Below, piece by piece: positions 1 to 8,028 of a stretch of DNA of 32,474 nucleotides; within the stretch, counting starts at the first letter, position 1; each line of letters opens with the position of its first letter. The stretch lies in the NCBI GenBank assembly GCA_022822445.1, contig JAJEBR010000010.1:1-32474 (forward strand). The letters run 5' to 3'. This stretch comes from Gemmatimonadota bacterium (GTDB lineage Bacteria; Gemmatimonadota; Gemmatimonadetes; Longimicrobiales; Gaopeijiaceae). The translations under genes and the position numbers were made by a program. The notes under the pieces are model-generated. The model ran no database searches. It was not told the DNA's origin and saw only the letters and a list, made by a program, of their open reading frames with translations.

Positions 1-623
1 ACATCGAAGCGGTCTTTCACCGCGCCGTGCTCGACGCGCTGGAGCAGGTAGTCCCGGATGAGGTCGCGCGGCGAGGATTCGAGCCGGAGCCCGGCCCGCA
101 GCTGGGCGGCCTCGACGTAGGCGCGGTGTCCGGGCTGCTCGGCCCTGGCCCGCGCCGGATCGTCCGGACGGCCCCAGCCGTGTTCGTGGTTGAAGGCGTC
201 CCTGAGCGGATCGAACGTCCTCCGCCAGCCCGGAGGGGCGATGTTGAGGCTTCGTCCGGTCTCAAGGTCGCATCGTGCGGCCAGAACGTGGACGTGGGCG
301 CCGCCGCCCTCCTCGCGGTGGAGCACCGCCGCCCAAGCGTAGCGGTCGGGTTCGAGCCCGGCCCAGGCCGTTTCCTCGAAGGCGTCCAGAACCTCGCGGA
401 TCTGTTCGTCGGTCGGCTCGTCCTCCGGTGCCCACGCGATCACGCCGGAGGTGTACCTGTGCTCGAACCCCAGCGTGTCCGCCACCGACGCCACCCGGTG
501 AGGATCGCCCCGAAGCACCTCGACGCCTTCGCGCGGCTTCCCGGCGGAGTCCCGCTCGCCGAGGAGGTATTTGGCCGCCGCCCGCGCCGATCCGGTTCCG
601 CGGGCCAGGAACTTAATGTGCAT
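1..623 (-). CDS. Relaxase/mobilization nuclease, N-terminal part (runs off left edge)
   Basis: About 207 residues are visible from an ATG at 623; the frame stays open to base 1, so the C-terminus lies outside the window. The protein starts MHIKFLARGTGSA. It carries a three-histidine metal motif, LHREEGGGAHVHVLAAR, with His102, His110 and His112, typical of the relaxase fold of MobA/VirD2-type nucleases. Tyr19 in AAAKYLLGE is a candidate catalytic tyrosine. Relaxases nick the origin of transfer and lead the strand into the recipient cell. The start overlaps the end of the upstream MobC-like gene by 11 bp, so the two are probably translationally coupled. Family membership is well supported by the histidine motif and the neighbours; the MOB class is not assigned. 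Confidence 0.85.
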   Translation of the reverse strand, partial: MHIKFLARGTGSARAAAKYLLGERDSAGKPREGVEVLRGDPHRVASVADTLGFEHRYTSGVIAWAPEDEPTDEQIREVLDAFEETAWAGLEPDRYAWAAVLHREEGGGAHVHVLAARCDLETGRSLNIAPPGWRRTFDPLRDAFNHEHGWGRPDDPARARAEQPGHRAYVEAAQLRAGLRLESSPRDLIRDYLLQRVEHGAVKDRFD

Positions 624-951
624 CCGCGTCCGGGCTTTGGGCGGGGTCCAAGGCACTGAGCGCCCGGTCGATGGCGACCAGGTGGGCGATCACCTCGACG
701 GCCTCGATGGCCTCCTTGTGTGTGTTGGCCCACCGAGAGATCTGGTTCAGGTTGTTCCCGACGCGCGCCAGTTCGCGGGTGCGCTCGCGCTCGACCCCGG
801 CGTGCGCCACGGTCCAGGTGCGGACCCGGCCGACTGCTCGGCGCACCAGATCCGACAGCGTCAGGCCCGCCGAGCGCGCCTTGGCGTGCCACGCGGCACG
901 CTCCGCCTCGGTGGCGCGGACCTTCACCCAGACGGCGCGTCCGGCGCTCAC
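613..951 (-). CDS. MobC-like mobilization accessory protein
   Basis: A 112-residue basic protein. The N-terminus has the pattern of a ribbon-helix-helix relaxosome protein (VKVRATEAERAAWHAKARSAG, then LTLSDLVRRAV), followed by the MobC signature NNLNQISRWANTHK at roughly residues 66-79. MobC proteins help the relaxase melt and recognise oriT. The likely start is GTG at 951 because no ATG fits; the ribosome binding site is weak. Its last codons overlap the start of the relaxase gene by 11 bp. The gene lies just downstream of a hairpin-rich gap that may hold oriT. Confidence in the family is high because motif and neighbour agree. Confidence 0.85.
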   Translation of the reverse strand: MSAGRAVWVKVRATEAERAAWHAKARSAGLTLSDLVRRAVGRVRTWTVAHAGVERERTRELARVGNNLNQISRWANTHKEAIEAVEVIAHLVAIDRALSALDPAQSPDADAH

Positions 952-1244
952 GGCGCGCCGTTTCCGTCGCGGGGGTCAGAGGGGGCCCGGCCCCCCGCCA
1001 GCCCCTGCCGGGGACTCGCGAAGCGTGGCCCCAAAGGGTGGGCTGGCTCTCCCGCCTTAGCGGGCGAAACCGGCCGCCGAGGGGCGCAATCGAAGGTCGT
1101 CGGAATCACCATGATTCTACACGGAGAGGCCCGATTCCGGCCGTGTCAACCGCCCGAATCGAGGCGGTTTCCCAAGGCGTCCAGCGCCGTCCCGGAGCCG
1201 CATCGGCCGCCGCCAGCGGCTCCCCCGTCGCCCCCCGGGGCTAC
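952..1244. other. Gap upstream of mobC with hairpins; candidate oriT
   Basis: No gene is apparent. Two clear inverted repeats are present: cccgc/gcggg (1051-1055 and 1060-1064, 4-base loop) and aaccgcc/ggcggtt (1148-1154 and 1163-1169, 8-base loop). A G/C-rich palindromic tract lies near 981-996. The position directly upstream of mobC and the relaxase is where oriT often sits. No known nic-site consensus was recognised, so this is inference from position and structure only. Confidence 0.3.
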
Positions 1245-2405
1245 CTACCGCCGCGTGACGTACTCGCTCCACTCCTGCATGACTTCAGCGCGCCTCTCCA
1301 GCAGGTCGGATCGCTGGTACGCCTGCACGACCTGATTCCGGGGCACATGGGCGAGGCAGGCCTCGGCGACCTCGGCGGGGACGCCCGCCTCGGCCATCCA
1401 CGACCGCGCGCTCGACCGGAACCCGTGCGGCGTCGAGGCCACTCCGGCTCTCCGCAGCACGCTCCCCGGTGCCTTGGTCGGCAGCGGGCCGCCGGTCCTC
1501 GACGGGAACACGTACGGCGACTTGCCGGACAGAGCTCGCGCCCGTTCAAGAACCTCCATCGCGCCCGTGCTGAGCGGCACGATGAACTCCCGGCCCGCCT
1601 TCATCCGTGTCGCCGGGATCGTCCACCTCGCCTTGTCCGCGTCGATCTCGTCCCACCGCGCGCCCCTCGCCTCGCCGGGCCGAACGGCGGTGAGCGCGAT
1701 CAGTTCCACGCACAAGGCGGCCGGACTCTCATCCCCGATCCGACGGATCGCCCGCAGCGCTCCCGCGACCTCTTGGTGCGAAAGCGCCCGGTGGTGCGTC
1801 GGCCCGTTGCCGTTCGCTTTCGGCAGCGCGGCCACGGCCCGGTCCACCGGGTTGTCCGGGCGGTAGTTGCGACCGATACACCAGCGGAAGACGGCGGAGA
1901 TCCGGTGACGAGCCTTCCGGGCGGCCGATGGCTTCGAGCTCCAGATCGGGGACAGGCACCGGAGCACGTCCGCGCTCGTAATCCGGTCCACCGGCTTGTC
2001 GAGCAAGGATGCGGCGTGGAGGCGGAACGTGGACTCCCACTGTTCGGGAAGGGGGCTCCCGGCCTTCCAAGACTCCCGGTGAAGCCGGATCGTCCGTTCG
2101 GCGGCCTCGGCGAACGTCGGGACGCCGCGCCCGCGCGGGTCCCGTCCGAGCCGGACCATGCGGCTGTTGTCCAGCGCCTTCCTCCGTGCCTCGGCAAGCG
2201 TCACCTCGGGATACGGTCCGAGCCCGATCGAGGTCAGGCGGCCCTCGATCCTGACGCGCTGCCGCCATGTCTTGGTGATGCGGCCGTCGAGCGTCCGGTG
2301 GACCCGGAGGCTCAGGCCGCGCCCGCCGCGACCGTCCCCGTACACGCCCGGACGGCCGACCGTCCGCACGAACGCGGCGGTGAGGGTTCGGGGTCGCTTC
2401 GTCAT
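1245..2405 (-). CDS. Tyrosine site-specific integrase (P4 type)
   Basis: A 386-residue integrase. The N-terminus (about 1-95) matches the DUF4102 arm-binding domain of P4-like integrases (GLSLRVH, TWRQRVRIEGR, TSIGLGPYPEVTLAEAR). A SAM-like core-binding domain follows (about 97-185), then the catalytic domain with Arg242 (TAVRPGEARG), Lys269, His327 and Arg330 (HGFR), His353 and nucleophile Tyr363. All catalytic positions are intact. A strong ribosome binding site (aaggaagg) precedes the ATG at 2405. With MobC and the relaxase on the same strand it marks this as the end of an integrative mobilizable element. The element's right junction should lie between 2406 and about 2540, but no tRNA or obvious att core is visible there. 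Confidence 0.93.
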   Translation of the reverse strand: MTKRPRTLTAAFVRTVGRPGVYGDGRGGRGLSLRVHRTLDGRITKTWRQRVRIEGRLTSIGLGPYPEVTLAEARRKALDNSRMVRLGRDPRGRGVPTFAEAAERTIRLHRESWKAGSPLPEQWESTFRLHAASLLDKPVDRITSADVLRCLSPIWSSKPSAARKARHRISAVFRWCIGRNYRPDNPVDRAVAALPKANGNGPTHHRALSHQEVAGALRAIRRIGDESPAALCVELIALTAVRPGEARGARWDEIDADKARWTIPATRMKAGREFIVPLSTGAMEVLERARALSGKSPYVFPSRTGGPLPTKAPGSVLRRAGVASTPHGFRSSARSWMAEAGVPAEVAEACLAHVPRNQVVQAYQRSDLLERRAEVMQEWSEYVTRR

Positions 2406-2418
2406 GCGTTCCTTCCTT

Positions 2419-2430
2419 GTGATGTATCAC
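2419..2430. promoter_or_regulatory. Palindrome upstream of the integrase, candidate operator
   Basis: The 12-base sequence gtgatgtatcac is a palindrome (gtgat/atcac around gt) 14 bases upstream of the integrase start, just above its ribosome binding site. It could bind a dimeric regulator or the recombinase itself. Only symmetry and position support this. Confidence 0.3.
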
Positions 2431-2539
2431 TTATTGCAACACTACACGGGGAAGAATACACCGGAAGTCACTGGACCGCAAGGGACGAATGGGGTCGGTC
2501 TACAGCCTTGAAATCGTTGCACTACAGGATGTTATGGGA

Positions 2540-4618
2540 CTACCGGCGGACTACCTTGGATGGCATCGGATCATACAGTCCTAGTTCCGGCGGGATCGTC
2601 GTCACTGAGGTGAACTGCGTATACAGTCCTTCGAGTTTGGTCAGCTTGCCCAGTTCGGGTGGAATCGGTCCGGTCAGCCTGTTACCGGACAGGTAGAGTG
2701 TCCGCAGGTTCGCCAGGTCACCCAGTTCCGGTGGAATCGGACCCGTCAGGCTGTTGTTCCCCAGCGACAAACGTTCCAACTCATTGAGGCGGCCCAGTTC
2801 GGGCGGGATCGGGCCCGTAAGTCTGTTATGCCGGAGGTCGAGCCGGCTCAGATTGGTGAGTCGTCCGAGTTCGGGCGGGATCGGGCCTGTTAGACCGCCG
2901 CGCGCGGCACCTCCGAGAGGGGCGAATTCAACACCCATTATCAGAGACCTCAGGTTCGCCAGGCTCCCCAGCTGCGGTGGAATCGGGCCCGTCAGGTCAT
3001 TGCCTTGGGTATCCAGAACCCGCAAGTTCAGCAGTTGCCCCAGTTCGGGCGGGATCGAACCGGTCAGGTTGTTGAAGCTCAGGGACAGAAACTCCAGGTT
3101 GGTCAACGCCCGGATATCGGGCGGGATCGAGCCCGTCAGGTTGTTGAAGCTCAGGGACAGAAACTCCAGGTTGGTCAATGCCCTGATATCGGGGGGGATC
3201 GAGCCCGTCAGGTTGTTGCCACCCAGAGCCAGAAACTCCAGGCTGGTCAAAGTCCAGATATCGGGGGGGATCGAGCCCGTCAGGTTGTCGCCGCTCAGAT
3301 TCAATCTCTCCAGGTCGGTCAATCCACTGATTTCCGGTGGGATGGGGCCACTCATATTGTTGGCGGGCAGATTAAACGCCTGAACGCGACCTCGGTCGTT
3401 GATCCCGATTCCCGACCAAGTGCGAATCGGTGCTTCGGTCGCCCAGTTGTCGTTGTCCGTCCAGCGAGGTCCGCCCATCGCCTCATAGAGGGCCAGAAGC
3501 ACCGCACGGTCGGGGCTTACTACGCCAATTCTCGCTGTTCCAACGGTGCCAAGGGCAGTCGCCACGATTGTAGCCACACCCTCATCGACTCCGATAACCA
3601 GGCCTGAGTTGTCTACGCGTGCCACGGAAGTGTCGCGTGACGACCATGTAACCCTTTGGTCGTCGAGCAGGTGCCCGTTCATGTCGGTCGCTCGCGCCGT
3701 CAACCGGAGGGTATCACCTGGAGCAATGGTGTCCGCGGGGGAAACGACGGCTACCGAAGCCACGGTTTGCCGTACCGAGACCCGTGCCTCCCCGGAGATG
3801 CTGTCCACCGTCGCCAGAATGTCGGTCTCGCCGGGACCAGCCGCTGTCGCCAGCCCTACCGAGTCGACCACTGCCACCATCGTGTCCGCACTCGCCCAGG
3901 TGACACCAACACCCTTCATCGTGCGACCCAGTTGGTCGAAGACCTCCGCCGAAAGCAACATCGTCTGCCCCAGGGCCGTGAAATCGACCATGGCAGGGGC
4001 CACCGCCACGGTCGTCGGTGCCGGTGCCATCACAGTGAACTCTGCGGCGCCTGTCACCGCCGAAGAGGTAGCCGTTATGGTGCCTTCGCCAAAGCCAGCC
4101 GCGGTCACGAGCCCCTCATCATCCACCTCCACCACCTCAGTGTCGGTCGACGACCACGCGAACTCGGCGCCGGACACCGGGTGGCCGTTCGCGTCGGTGG
4201 CCCTGGCGGTCAGACGCAGTGTGTCGCCTTGCACCAATGTGGCTGTATCGGGGGAAACCGTCACCGCAGCTGTCTGCTGGGCCACAGTCACTGTCCCGTT
4301 CCCGGACACCGAGCCGGTCGCCGCCGTGACGGTCGCGATTCCGTTTCTGTTGGCCGTCGTTAACCCGGTGGCGTCCACTGCTGCAACCGATGGCGCGTTG
4401 CTCGACCAACTGACGGCAGCCCCCGACAGAACCCCGCCGTACTGGTCGTGGACTTCGGCGGTGAGTTGGACGGTGGCACCCAACGCTGACAGCACCGAAT
4501 TCGCGGGGGTAACCGTCACCGTCGTCGGCCGGGGAGGATCGGGTGCTGGCTCCGTGCCACCGTCGCCGCAGGAGAGCATCGCGGTAACGACGAGCAGAGC
4601 CACAACTCGGAGTGGCAT
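2540..4618 (-). CDS. Lipoprotein with four BIG2 Ig-like domains and plant-type leucine-rich repeats
   Basis: A 692-residue protein. The start at 4618 is preferred over the ATG at 4798 because it gives a proper lipoprotein signal (MPLRVVALLVVTAMLSC, lipidated Cys17). Four bacterial Ig-like repeats follow at about 31-115, 116-200, 201-285 and 286-368, each with a V-x-V-x-P start and a GxATVTA-like end. A segment LYEAMGGPRWTDNDNW (about 377-392) resembles the cap before leucine-rich repeats. From about 412 to the end there are some eleven 24-residue repeats of the form LxxLxLxxNxLTGxIPPELG, as in plant receptor kinases. Such proteins are exposed on the surface and usually bind other proteins or glycans; the ligand is unknown. 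The DNA is less GC-rich than its neighbours, and adjacent repeats are almost identical, so the array has expanded recently. Confidence 0.85.
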   Translation of the reverse strand: MPLRVVALLVVTAMLSCGDGGTEPAPDPPRPTTVTVTPANSVLSALGATVQLTAEVHDQYGGVLSGAAVSWSSNAPSVAAVDATGLTTANRNGIATVTAATGSVSGNGTVTVAQQTAAVTVSPDTATLVQGDTLRLTARATDANGHPVSGAEFAWSSTDTEVVEVDDEGLVTAAGFGEGTITATSSAVTGAAEFTVMAPAPTTVAVAPAMVDFTALGQTMLLSAEVFDQLGRTMKGVGVTWASADTMVAVVDSVGLATAAGPGETDILATVDSISGEARVSVRQTVASVAVVSPADTIAPGDTLRLTARATDMNGHLLDDQRVTWSSRDTSVARVDNSGLVIGVDEGVATIVATALGTVGTARIGVVSPDRAVLLALYEAMGGPRWTDNDNWATEAPIRTWSGIGINDRGRVQAFNLPANNMSGPIPPEISGLTDLERLNLSGDNLTGSIPPDIWTLTSLEFLALGGNNLTGSIPPDIRALTNLEFLSLSFNNLTGSIPPDIRALTNLEFLSLSFNNLTGSIPPELGQLLNLRVLDTQGNDLTGPIPPQLGSLANLRSLIMGVEFAPLGGAARGGLTGPIPPELGRLTNLSRLDLRHNRLTGPIPPELGRLNELERLSLGNNSLTGPIPPELGDLANLRTLYLSGNRLTGPIPPELGKLTKLEGLYTQFTSVTTIPPELGLYDPMPSKVVRR
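3064..3279 (-). repeat. 72-bp tandem repeats inside the LRR gene
   Basis: Three consecutive 72-bp units begin at 3064, 3136 and 3208, each encoding one 24-residue leucine-rich repeat. The first two units differ at only 3 of 72 bases by direct comparison; the third is more diverged. The unit length is a multiple of three, so gain or loss keeps the frame. Confidence 0.9.
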
Positions 4619-4970
4619 CGACCGGCAGTTCCTCAGGACGGCGGTCGTGTCCTTCAATCTACCCAGGGGACACCCCCGGTCCCTGACCGACTCACCTGTA
4701 GCCATGGGTTGGCGATTCCGACTCTCCCGGCTGATGGACGGGGCTGATACACACCGCGATTCAAGTATACCCGTTGCCGAGAAGAGAAACGACAGCACCG
4801 AACGGTGAAACGACAGTCGCGAAGTGTGTCAGGAGGGCCTGCCAGGTGCCGGTGCGGTCCGCGGCCGGGGTCATCGTCCCCCCGGTGCCCTCGCGCGCGC
4901 GCCCCGGCCACCCTATAATCCCCACAGTCACGGCCCGGCCCTTACTTACCGGAACGAGGTGCAGAGCGAG
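4619..4970. other. Divergent intergenic region between the LRR gene and the Mo-hydroxylase operon
   Basis: This stretch holds no supported gene. It must carry the promoter of the leftward LRR gene and that of the rightward molybdenum hydroxylase operon. The only recognisable element is a consensus -10 box at 4914-4919. Short open frames in it lack coding-like composition. Confidence 0.5.
4914..4919 (+). promoter_or_regulatory. Candidate -10 box of the Mo-hydroxylase operon
   Basis: A perfect TATAAT stands out in an otherwise extremely GC-rich stretch, 51 bases before the start codon of the 2Fe-2S subunit. No good -35 box lies 16-18 bases upstream, so the promoter may depend on an activator or be a weak sigma-70 site. 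Confidence 0.45.
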
Positions 4971-5603
4971 ATGTTGCAAACCGAAGCCATTCAGGCGCGA
5001 CGGGGTGGGTTCACCCGCCGCAAGTTCATCAAGGGGGTGATCGCCGCAGGCGCGACCGCTTCCGTTTCGGGGTACCTGTTCCGCGGCAGCGGCGTGTTCG
5101 CGCCGATGCTGACCGCGCAGGGCGCCGTGGAGCGGCTCATCACCGTCACCGTCAACGGCCAGCAGCGCCGCGTGGACGTCCCGAAGTACGAGACGCTCGC
5201 GATGACGCTGCGCTACCAGCTCGGGCTCACCGGCACCAAGCTCGGGTGCGACCGTGCGGAGTGCGGGGCGTGCACGGTGCTCCTCGACGGGGTCACCCAC
5301 TACGGCTGCTCGATCCTTACACACTCGGTGCAGGGCCGCGAGGTCACGACCATCGAGGGGCTGGAGCAGGACGGGGAACTCCACCCGGTCCAGCAGGCCG
5401 TCATGGACGAGGGCGGCTTCCAGTGCGCCTTCTGCGCGCCCGGCTTCGCGATGAGCATGGTCGGGATGCTGGAAAAGAACCCGAATCCGACCCGCGAGGA
5501 GGCGGCGGAGCTGCTTTCGGGCAACCTCTGCCGCTGCGGCGACTACGACAAGATCCTGAACACGGCGATGCGGGCGGCCGAGCTGTCCCGTTCGCGGGCT
5601 TAG
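4971..5603 (+). CDS. Molybdenum hydroxylase 2Fe-2S subunit with TAT signal
   Basis: A 210-residue small subunit of the xanthine dehydrogenase/aldehyde oxidoreductase family. The start at 4971 puts a twin-arginine signal (FTRRKFIKG, Arg16-Arg17, then a hydrophobic stretch) at the N-terminus. The plant-ferredoxin-like cluster is ligated by Cys93, Cys98, Cys101 and Cys113, and the C-terminal helical cluster by Cys152, Cys155, Cys187 and Cys189; all eight are present. It passes electrons from the Mo site to FAD or the next carrier. The TAT signal implies that the whole complex is exported folded, as known for the periplasmic PaoABC aldehyde oxidoreductase, with this subunit carrying its partners. 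It is the first gene of the operon, 13 bases before the Mo subunit. Confidence 0.93.
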   Translation: MLQTEAIQARRGGFTRRKFIKGVIAAGATASVSGYLFRGSGVFAPMLTAQGAVERLITVTVNGQQRRVDVPKYETLAMTLRYQLGLTGTKLGCDRAECGACTVLLDGVTHYGCSILTHSVQGREVTTIEGLEQDGELHPVQQAVMDEGGFQCAFCAPGFAMSMVGMLEKNPNPTREEAAELLSGNLCRCGDYDKILNTAMRAAELSRSRA

Positions 5604-5616
5604 GGAGGGAACCAAG

Positions 5617-8016
5617 ATGGCTGAGAACGTAATCGGCACCGACATCTCCCCACCGGATCTGAGGGCGAAGATCACGGGCCGCGCCCGCTACGCCGAGGAC
5701 TTCCGCGCCGAGGGGATGGTATTCGCGAAGCTGCTGCTGAGCCCGATGCCGCATGCGCGCGTCCGCAGCGTGGACACGAGCGCGGCGGAGGCGATGGAGG
5801 GGGTGCTGGGCATCCTGCGGGCCGAGGAGCTGCCCGTGCCGGGCGGAGGGCTGCGTGAAGCGGCGCTGACCGACGAGCCCAAGTACGAGGGTGAACCGAT
5901 CCTGGCGGTGGCGGCGGTGGACGAGACGACCGCGGCGGCGGCGGTGGAGGCGATCCGGGTGGACTTCGAGCCGCTTCCCTTCGTGCTGGACCCGCTGGAG
6001 AGCCTGCGCGAGGACGGACCCGACGCGCACGTGGACGGGAACATTTCGGCGGGACGGGGCGAGCTGGGATCGCTCAAGTGGCCCGCATCCGTCTTCGAGG
6101 AGGCGGGGGCCGACCGGCTGCCGATGGGCGAGGCCCCGACGGAGTGGGCGATCGGTGACATCGACGCGGGTTTCGCCGAGGCGGACGTGGTCGTCGAGGA
6201 GACGATCGTTCACCAATCCGTCACCCACCACCCCATGGAGCCCCGCAGCTGCATGGCGTACTGGCAGAACGGGAAGCTGTTCCTGCACGGATCGACCCAG
6301 AGCACCGAGCGAACGCGCGGCGGAGTAGCGCGCATGGCCGGCGTGGAGCCGGACGACGTGGTGTTCATCGGCGAATACTGTGGCGGCGGTTTCGGCAGCA
6401 AGATCTCGGGCTCGCCGATCATGGCGGTGCCCGCGGTGCTGTCGCGCAAGATCGGCCGCCCCGTGATGCTCCGGATCACCCGCTACGAGGAGAACTACAT
6501 CGGACGGGCGCGGGCGGGGTTCCAGGGCTGGGCGAAGATGGGCTTCCGCGCGGATGGTCGCATGACCGCCCTCGACCTGTACCTGGTCCAGGACAGCGGG
6601 CCCTTCGGGGCGAGTGACGTCTTCACCGCAGCAACCGTCGCAACGGCGTCGTATCAGCCAGAGAACATGCGGTTCCGCGGTGTGGCGATCCTCACCAACA
6701 CGCCGCCGCGGTCGGCGCAGCGGGCACCCGGTGGGGCACAGATCGTCGCCATGCTGGAACCGCTGGTCGACAAGGCCGCGCGCGAGCTCGACGTCGACCG
6801 CCTCGAGATCCGCAAGATCAACGCTCCGGGCCACGACGGCTGGCTGGGACCGCAGCAGGGAGGGTTCACCAGCGCCTACGTGCGCGAGGCGCTCGACCTG
6901 GGCGGCGAGCTCTTCAACTGGGAAGAGAAGAGCCAGCTCTCCGGCCAGCGCAACGGCACCAAGGTCACCGGCGTGGGGATGGGCCTCAGCCCCTTCACCG
7001 CCGGCAGCGCCGGACGCGATGGCCTGCTCGTCATCCGCCCGGACGGCAAGCTCCATGTGCACCAGGGCATCGGGAACCTGGGCACGCACTCGATCGCCGA
7101 CACCGCCCGCCCCGCAGCGGACGTGCTGGACCTCTCCTGGGACCAGGTCGAGATCGTCTGGGGCGACACCAGCAAGCACCTGCCCTTCAGCACGGTGCAG
7201 GCGGGCAGCCAGACCACCCACGCCCACACCCGCGCCAACCACGCGGCGGGCACGGCGATGCTCGGCCTCCTGCAGGAGCTGGCGGCCCGCGAACTTGGGG
7301 GCTCGCCCACCGACTACCGCGTCGCCGACGGCCGCGTCTTCCGGGCCGGGAACCGCGCGGCCGGGATGGACTTCGCCGAGGCCGCGCGCCGCGCGATCGC
7401 GATCGGCGGCAAGTTCAGCGGCCAGGAGGTCCCGGAGGAACTCAACGACGCCACCAAGGCGGCCGTTGCGGGTCTCGCCGGGGAAGGCCTGATCGCTGCC
7501 GCACGCGACAACTACTCCCGCGGCGGCTCGGTCTACACCTGGGTCGCCACCTTCGCACAGGTCGAGCTCGACGTCGAGACCGGCGAGGTGGAGATCATCG
7601 ACCTCGCGTCGACCACCGACTGCGGCACGGTGATGCACCCGCGCTCCCTGGCGGCGCAGACCAACGGCGGCGTCTTCCAGGGGATCGGGATGGCGAAGGG
7701 CCAGCGCTGGGTCTTCGACCCCAAGTGGGGCATACCGTTCACCAAGCGCTTCTACACGGCGCGCCCGCCCGGCATCCTCGACGTGCCGCTGAGCCCGCGC
7801 TTCGCGGCCGTCGACGAGCCCGACCCGCACACGCCCGTGGGCGCCAAGGGGATCGGGGAGCCTCCGGTGGGAGCCGGCGAGGCCGCGTACGTCTGCGCGG
7901 TCGCCGACGCCATGGGCGGACTCTGCCTCTGCAGGACCCCGCTCACCGCCGACATGATCCTCGCGGAGCTGGAGGGCCGTCCGCGGCCCTACGGCCTGCT
8001 GGAAACCCACGTCTGA
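5617..8016 (+). CDS. Molybdenum hydroxylase large (molybdopterin-binding) subunit
   Basis: A 799-residue catalytic subunit. It begins with the conserved DLRAKITGRARYAEDF segment of the Ald_Xan_dh_C domain, followed by the molybdenum-binding domains. Visible motifs are GGGFGSK (about residue 265), RAPGG near 370 and the C-terminal GAKGIGEPP, where Glu748 matches the catalytic base that activates the Mo-OH group. The family hydroxylates aldehydes or N-heterocycles using water as oxygen source; the substrate cannot be read from sequence. There is no signal peptide, so it would leave the cytoplasm with the TAT-tagged small subunit. A good ribosome binding site (gggaggg) precedes the ATG. No XdhC/PaoD-type cofactor-insertion chaperone is seen in the window. 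Confidence 0.93.
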   Translation: MAENVIGTDISPPDLRAKITGRARYAEDFRAEGMVFAKLLLSPMPHARVRSVDTSAAEAMEGVLGILRAEELPVPGGGLREAALTDEPKYEGEPILAVAAVDETTAAAAVEAIRVDFEPLPFVLDPLESLREDGPDAHVDGNISAGRGELGSLKWPASVFEEAGADRLPMGEAPTEWAIGDIDAGFAEADVVVEETIVHQSVTHHPMEPRSCMAYWQNGKLFLHGSTQSTERTRGGVARMAGVEPDDVVFIGEYCGGGFGSKISGSPIMAVPAVLSRKIGRPVMLRITRYEENYIGRARAGFQGWAKMGFRADGRMTALDLYLVQDSGPFGASDVFTAATVATASYQPENMRFRGVAILTNTPPRSAQRAPGGAQIVAMLEPLVDKAARELDVDRLEIRKINAPGHDGWLGPQQGGFTSAYVREALDLGGELFNWEEKSQLSGQRNGTKVTGVGMGLSPFTAGSAGRDGLLVIRPDGKLHVHQGIGNLGTHSIADTARPAADVLDLSWDQVEIVWGDTSKHLPFSTVQAGSQTTHAHTRANHAAGTAMLGLLQELAARELGGSPTDYRVADGRVFRAGNRAAGMDFAEAARRAIAIGGKFSGQEVPEELNDATKAAVAGLAGEGLIAAARDNYSRGGSVYTWVATFAQVELDVETGEVEIIDLASTTDCGTVMHPRSLAAQTNGGVFQGIGMAKGQRWVFDPKWGIPFTKRFYTARPPGILDVPLSPRFAAVDEPDPHTPVGAKGIGEPPVGAGEAAYVCAVADAMGGLCLCRTPLTADMILAELEGRPRPYGLLETHV

Positions 8017-8028
8017 AGGAGAATCAAG

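Noticed and set aside
2406-2540. Search for a tRNA or tmRNA 3' end as integrase attachment site
   Set aside because: No T-arm plus acceptor-stem pattern could be built from this stretch on either strand.
720-2696. A 658-codon plus-strand open frame opposite mobC and the integrase
   Set aside because: The integrase on the minus strand has all catalytic residues; the plus frame has no motif and crosses an intergenic region.
3064-3279. Regular 72-bp repeats considered as a CRISPR-like or satellite array
   Set aside because: They are contiguous without spacers and keep the leucine-rich repeat frame, so they are protein-coding repeats.
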